From positions 1 to 64,000 of the forward strand of contig JAPOHW010000003.1 of the NCBI GenBank assembly GCA_029979265.1: 64,000 nucleotides of DNA. The letters are read 5' to 3'. The first letter of the stretch is position 1, and each line of letters opens with the position of its first letter. The translations under genes and the position numbers were made by a program. Positions 63,334-64,000 of this stretch are shown here, piece after piece. Below the pieces are notes generated by a model. That model was not told the DNA's origin and did no database searches. It saw only the letters and a list, made by a program, of their open reading frames with translations. The DNA is from Actinomycetota bacterium (lineage in GTDB: Bacteria; Actinomycetota; Acidimicrobiia; Acidimicrobiales; Aldehydirespiratoraceae).

Positions 63334-64000
63334 TCACATTGCAGGTTCGATTCCGAGTTCGGCGTAGTTCTGTTCGTCGTAATTGGCTCGGAACATGTCG
63401 CGCAGCCGGGTAGCAGCCTCGTCGTATGCCTCGGGGTCATCCCACGTGTCGCGCGGGTTGAGGATCGTGTCGTCGACCGTTTCGCACGTTGTGGGCATCT
63501 TCACGCCGAGGATGGGTTGGGTCACCAACTCGGCGGTGTCGAACGCGCCGTCGAGTGCTGCGTCGAGCAGCGCTCGGGTGTCCTTGAGCGACATGCGCTC
63601 GCCTTTGCCGTAGGGGCCGCCGGTCCAGCCGGTGTTGAGCATGATGCACCGCGTGTTGTTCTCGGCCATACGGTTGGCGAGCAGTTCGGCGTACACCCTC
63701 GGCTTCTGGGACATGAACGGTGCGCCGAAGCATGACGAGAAGTTCGGCTCTGGTTCGGTAACGCCCACCTCGGTACCGGCGAGCTTCGACGTGAAGCCCA
63801 TGACGAAGTGGTACATCGTTTCGCTCTTGTCGAGGATCGAGACGGGGGGCAGCACGCCGAAGGCGTCGGCCGTGAGCAGGACGATCGTTTCGGGGTGCGG
63901 CCCCGCCGCACCGTTGCGGACGTTCGGATTCGCGAGCAACGGATAGGCGAACCGGGTGTTCTCGGTGATGGAACCGTCCGTGAGATCGAACTCCTGTGGA
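63334..64000 (-). CDS. pckA: phosphoenolpyruvate carboxykinase (ATP), C-terminal part; 5' end beyond window
   Basis: 'FDLTDGSITENTRFAYPLLANPNVRNGAAGPHPETIVLLTADAFGVLPPVSILDKSETMYHFVMGFTSKLAGTEVGVTEPEPNFSSCFGAPFM'; frame runs off the right edge. Confidence 0.95.
   Translation of the reverse strand, partial: PQEFDLTDGSITENTRFAYPLLANPNVRNGAAGPHPETIVLLTADAFGVLPPVSILDKSETMYHFVMGFTSKLAGTEVGVTEPEPNFSSCFGAPFMSQKPRVYAELLANRMAENNTRCIMLNTGWTGGPYGKGERMSLKDTRALLDAALDGAFDTAELVTQPILGVKMPTTCETVDDTILNPRDTWDDPEAYDEAATRLRDMFRANYDEQNYAELGIEPAM

Overview
High-GC actinobacterial chromosome window, densely coded on both strands. A WhiB regulator, CtpE-type P-ATPase, F420/LLM oxidoreductases, Mca-like amidase, NucS, and fused Kgd suggest an Acidimicrobiia-like lineage (inference). 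I recognise about 60 protein genes. No rRNA, tRNA, CRISPR array, prophage or transposase was recognised. Main points: (1) an SOS mutasome (ImuA'-like, ImuB, DnaE2) whose two transcription units each carry a perfect CGAAC-N4-GTTCG LexA-type palindrome, with -10-like hexamers placed so that the mRNAs would be leaderless; an integral membrane protein gene is embedded between imuB and dnaE2; (2) divergent from imuA, a 102-codon reading frame interrupted by a single in-frame UGA (PYG-UGA-GKK) followed by a hairpin that fits the bacterial SECIS model, a candidate selenoprotein; (3) a SAM-methyltransferase fused to a mismatch uracil/thymine DNA glycosylase; (4) an EttA-type ABC-F gene flanked by two NYN-domain RNase-like genes, one with an S1-like region and a histone-H1-like Lys/Ala tail, the other apparently starting at CTG; (5) a coupled GAPDH-ArsJ arsenate-resistance pair; (6) a TPP riboswitch whose 3' end contains the thiB Shine-Dalgarno, heading a thiBPQ operon. 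All product calls come from reading the sequence; no database search was run.
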